Assembly (NCBI GenBank): GCA_021442155.1
Contig: CM038222.1
Location: 53,625,352 to 53,689,351, forward strand
From: Cymbidium sinense
Taxonomy: Eukaryota > Streptophyta > Magnoliopsida > Asparagales > Orchidaceae
DNA: 64,000 nucleotides
Reading direction: 5' to 3'
Positions 61,091 to 64,000 of the stretch are shown here, piece by piece. Under the pieces are notes generated by a model, which saw only the letters and a program-made list of their open reading frames with translations, was not told where the DNA came from and ran no database searches. Numbering within the stretch: position 1 is the stretch's first letter; each line of letters begins with the position of its first letter. The position numbers were made by a program, and so were the translations under genes.

Positions 61091-63535
61091 AAGGGCGTTC
61101 AATATGTGTGGTGTGACTGACAAGGAATACCACATGTATTGGTGTTGACCGAAATGATCAACAATATTGAATGATCACAAGCACTGATCTACTCCCAACC
61201 CAAGTTGCAGAGGGAATCAAGAGCTTAGTGCAATGTGACTTTACTCATGTCAAGGACATAAGAGAGTGAAGGAGGAATCCGCTAAGGACTCAGTATGTGA
61301 ACCTTCCACTAGAAAAAGAGGTTCAAGTCATCCACAAGAGGATGAGAGATTTGATTTGAGTTGAGTCTCACTGGGGAGAAATTGATTTGATTTGTTTGAT
61401 TATTTAGTTTATTTATGATTGTTTGATTTGACTCCACTGGGGAGGAGAGGTTGAATTTGTTTCAGATTTTTAGATTTTAGATTTTAAGATGGACCCTGTT
61501 GGTTTGCGATGGATCGCACTAAGTAGGAGCCATGGAGGCCTAGGCCTAACTTAGATTTAACAATCAAAAGAGGTAGTCTACCAAACATATAGTAGGACTA
61601 GCCAACCAAAGGGATTGCCTTTCGGTGCGTAGCTGTACTTAGGAAGAAAGTGTAGTAGACATACATCCTCCAAAGTAGAGATCAGTTGTTGGGGTGATCC
61701 ATTGGTGAGATAAGGGATTGAACCCAACCTAGGGCTGACTATTGAGTGAATGCTGCTGGGGAGACTTAAATCAACTCAAAGATAGTCAAGATTAATTTCA
61801 TTTTTTAGTTTATTTTGATGGATCCCATCGGTTTGTGATGGACTGCACTGAGTAGGAGCCATGGGCTTTGGTCTAACACAGATTTATCAATCCAAAAGGA
61901 GTAGTCTACCTATCACATAGTAGGACTATCCAACCAAAGGAGTGTCTTTTGATTTGCAATGATCAAGTTTAGAAGAAAGCACAGGGACTCACATCTTTCA
62001 AAATAAGGAACCACTAAAGTGATTGGTTGCTGGGCAATAAATCATACCCTACCTAGGGCTGACTATTGAGTGAATGTCATTGGGGGACTTAAATCAGCTC
62101 AAAGATAGTTATGATTAATTTCATTTTTTAATTATTTTTGATGGATTTCATTTGTTTGTGTTGGATCACACTGAGAAGGAGCTTATATAGCCTAGACCTA
62201 CCTCAGATTTACTGAACCAAAGGTAGTAGCTTCCCGACCGAGGGGAGAATGATCCAACCAAAGGAGTTCCATTTAATTTGCAATGGTCAATTCGGGGGAA
62301 GAAAGCATGGGGACTCACATCTTCCACTACAAAAGACCACTGGGGTGATTGATTGCTTTGGGCAACAAATCGAACTCGCCCTAGGGCTGCCCGTCAGTTT
62401 GTGACAACCATTCTAGAAAGAATGCGTAGTAGACTTATATCTTCCAAAGCAGAATGACTACTGGGGTAACCTGCTTATGGAAAAATAGATTGAACCCGAC
62501 CTAAGAGCGACTACAAAGAGAGTGCCAACCTGAGGACTTATCTCAACTCAAGTAGTCAGGCAATTCCTATAAAGAGTTTTGCCGATATTGCCCTGAAGAT
62601 GGGATGTCTGCTTGGAGAAAATGGGACCTTTGGGAGTTTGAATTCCTAATCCACAAGCGAGAATTTTGTTTATTTTATTTAGTTTGTTTATCGTGGACCC
62701 TATTAGTCTGCAAGGGATCAAACTGAGAAGGATCTTATATTAACCTAGACTTATGTCATATTTACTGAACCAAAGGAGAATGTGTGCATCCGCTGAGCAA
62801 ATTCACCAACCACAGGGGTGGTTACTAGGAAAGGGGGATTGTCCAATCCAAAAGTAACTCAGGTAGCGTCTAAATGGGGTCCCAAAGAATGTGATCCAAG
62901 TAGAGTGCCCGTAGGGAGAGGGGCCACTAAGGGCTTGATCCAAAACCCTAAAGAAGTTAATATGCATAGGTATTCAATGGCCAACTCAGGGAGAAAGCAC
63001 ATGGACTCACATCTGCCAAGAGTGGTATATCCACCAGGTGAGTCATTGCCAAGATAGCAACATCAACTAAGGTGTCCACGATTTGCACAATCACCTAGGA
63101 AGAAAGCTTGGGGACTCACATCCTCCCATAGAATAACTATTCGATAGTCTTCGCTCAACGTTATCCGACCTAGACTCTGAGTTAATGCCACTTGGGGATG
63201 TATATTAACTCAAAAGTAGTCAAGAGAAAAGGAGCCACTGGGGGACTTATCCTAAACCTCAAATATACTCGACCTAGTTAGTACATGATAATTAGTTCAA
63301 GAAGAAAATGCGGGGACTCACATCTTCTTAAATAGGATCAACATGAGGTAGCTTACGGGCTGGGCAGTGAAGACTACCAAACTAACAATACGCTCATTGG
63401 TTTGTAATGGTCAAGTTAGGAAGAAAGAGAGGGGACTCACATCTTCCAAAATAAGAAACCACTAGGTTAATAAACTAGCAAGGTAGTATGTCACCACCTA
63501 GAGTAGCCAATGAGTGAGTGCCACAAGTGGCTTGC
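61091..63535 (+). repeat. Internal region of a non-autonomous element: tandem repeats with paired motifs
   Basis: Between LTR copies J and K lie about 2.45 kb without gag or pol. A phrase of the type 'ggatcgcactaagtaggagc' recurs at 61511, 61840, 62163 and 62715 (spacings about 329, 323 and 552 bp). A shorter motif, 'gaagaaagc...ggggactcacatcttcc', recurs at least eight times, near 61641, 61971, 62296, 62414, 62989, 63097, 63299 and 63419. In several of these the flanks pair and vary together (GGAAGA/TCTTCC at 63419-63447, AAGAAGA/TCTTCTT at 63299-63329). Tandem repeats near the polypurine tract are known in Tat/Ogre elements. The ORF 62818-63057 is unlike any protein. No clear tRNA primer-binding site is visible just after 61090. 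Confidence 0.75.
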
Positions 63536-63626
63536 TCCCTGTGGTGAATAAATTTCTATAAGGGAGTTGCCTTTCAAATCTGTGGGAAGAAAAGAAAGAG
63601 GAATCCTTTACAAATATTTATCTTAG
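63536..63626 (+). other. Polypurine tract and internal 3' end before LTR copy K
   Basis: 'ctgtggtgaataaatttct' and 'gttgcctttcaaatctgtgg' lead into a purine tract, 'gtgggaagaaaagaaagagg' (about 63579-63598), then 'aaatatttatcttag' and the LTR. This is the best preserved polypurine tract in the window; it lies ~30 nt from the recognised LTR start, so the exact LTR boundary may be slightly upstream. Confidence 0.65.
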
Positions 63627-64000
63627 TAAGACTCCACATAGATCTGCAGATGTACTTATTCAAGTGATCATATACGTCATCAGGGTATAGTGTACTATCT
63701 CCAAAGACAGAAGTCACTACCCTTTAATGGAACCAATCACCTTAATAAGGACTCCTAAGAATGATGGGTCTACATATGTATTAGAGATTCATCCCCTACT
63801 TTACATGGAAAAGTAAAGCAGGGTTTATTTTAAATCTAGTTCATTAAGTTTCCTACAGGGCAAGCCCCATAGTTAATTGCAAAAGGATCTAGATCCCTGT
63901 GAAAACTCTCATTAAAGTTTAAATGATAGTTGTATTTGAAGATTTCAATAGGAAGGACTATTAATCGATTGGTTTGTATTTTTTGAAGATCAAATGGGAT
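63627..64000 (+). mobile_element. Giant LTR-like unit, copy K (start only)
   Basis: 'taagactccacatagatctg' then 'tgtacttattcaagtgatca', 'caccttaataaggactccta' and 'acatggaaaagtaaagcagg', as in the other 5' blocks. It continues past the window. Confidence 0.75.

Noticed and set aside
61091..61130. tRNA primer-binding site after LTR copy J ('tggtgtgactgac')
   Set aside because: It starts with TGG but sits ~25 nt from the LTR end, and I could not match it to a known plant tRNA 3' end.
62818..63057. 79-codon ORF in the internal region as a small gene
   Set aside because: It overlaps the tandem repeat units, is not repeated as an open frame in the other units, and shows no recognisable motif.

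Overview
This window looks like intergenic, repeat-packed DNA from a land plant, most likely an angiosperm with a large genome. It is AT-rich, and I found no intact host gene, tRNA, rRNA or CRISPR array. Nearly all of it is decayed Ty3/Gypsy LTR-retrotransposon sequence. The protein motifs and layout best fit the Tat/Ogre group: a long region ahead of gag, a Pro-rich gag tail, a protease, a 'FTWSYEEMP' reverse transcriptase, very long LTR-like ends, and tandem repeats near the polypurine tract. The species cannot be named from this sequence.

The dominant building block is a giant LTR-like unit of about 7.5-7.9 kb. It begins TGTGACACCAC..., has polypurine-tract-like sequence just upstream, and ends ...GAGGTCAACA. 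I recognise eleven copies or fragments: A (+) 1-2873, B (-) 5087-13030, C (+) 19772-25080, D (+) 25131-31573, E (-) 31574-39053, F (+) 39052-40126, G (+) 40127-41788, H (-) 42140-47216, I (+) 51721-53461, J (+) 53540-61090 and K (+) 63627 to the window end. J and E are essentially full length, and B is slightly longer.

Coding remnants lie between these units, all on the minus strand and all broken by stops and frameshifts. They are a linker-RT-RNase H fragment (2874-5086), a protease plus gag plus long gag-N-terminal region (13031-18137, interrupted by a ~530-bp hAT-like MITE), and a second gag region (47243-50056). Upstream of each gag start, on the gag strand, is a tandem array of 40-nt hairpins spaced 65-115 bp apart (18330-19490 and 50190-51220). 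The paired arms change together from unit to unit. A different repeat array, with its own short paired motif, fills the 2.5-kb internal region between LTR units J and K (61091-63535). That stretch, J-internal-K, has the layout of a non-autonomous giant-LTR element.

Each LTR unit has the same internal order when read from its TGTGACACC end: a conserved 1.5-kb block with a GGGTAG...CTACCC hairpin, AT-rich sequence with one to three copies of a ~250-bp module, a TTAATTAA-rich stretch, a GC-richer block with GATC and CACGTG motifs, a dense cluster of TTGAC (W-box-type) cores, ~180-bp repeats rich in TTTGAATTTGG, and a conserved 200-bp 3' end. Several units abut in inverted orientation (D/E, A/B across the RT fragment, B/C and H/I across the gag regions), so the locus is a nest of palindromic and tandem LTR arrangements. 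Most copies are visibly old. The 360-bp duplication at 39052-39771 is nearly identical between its two copies and is the youngest-looking event.
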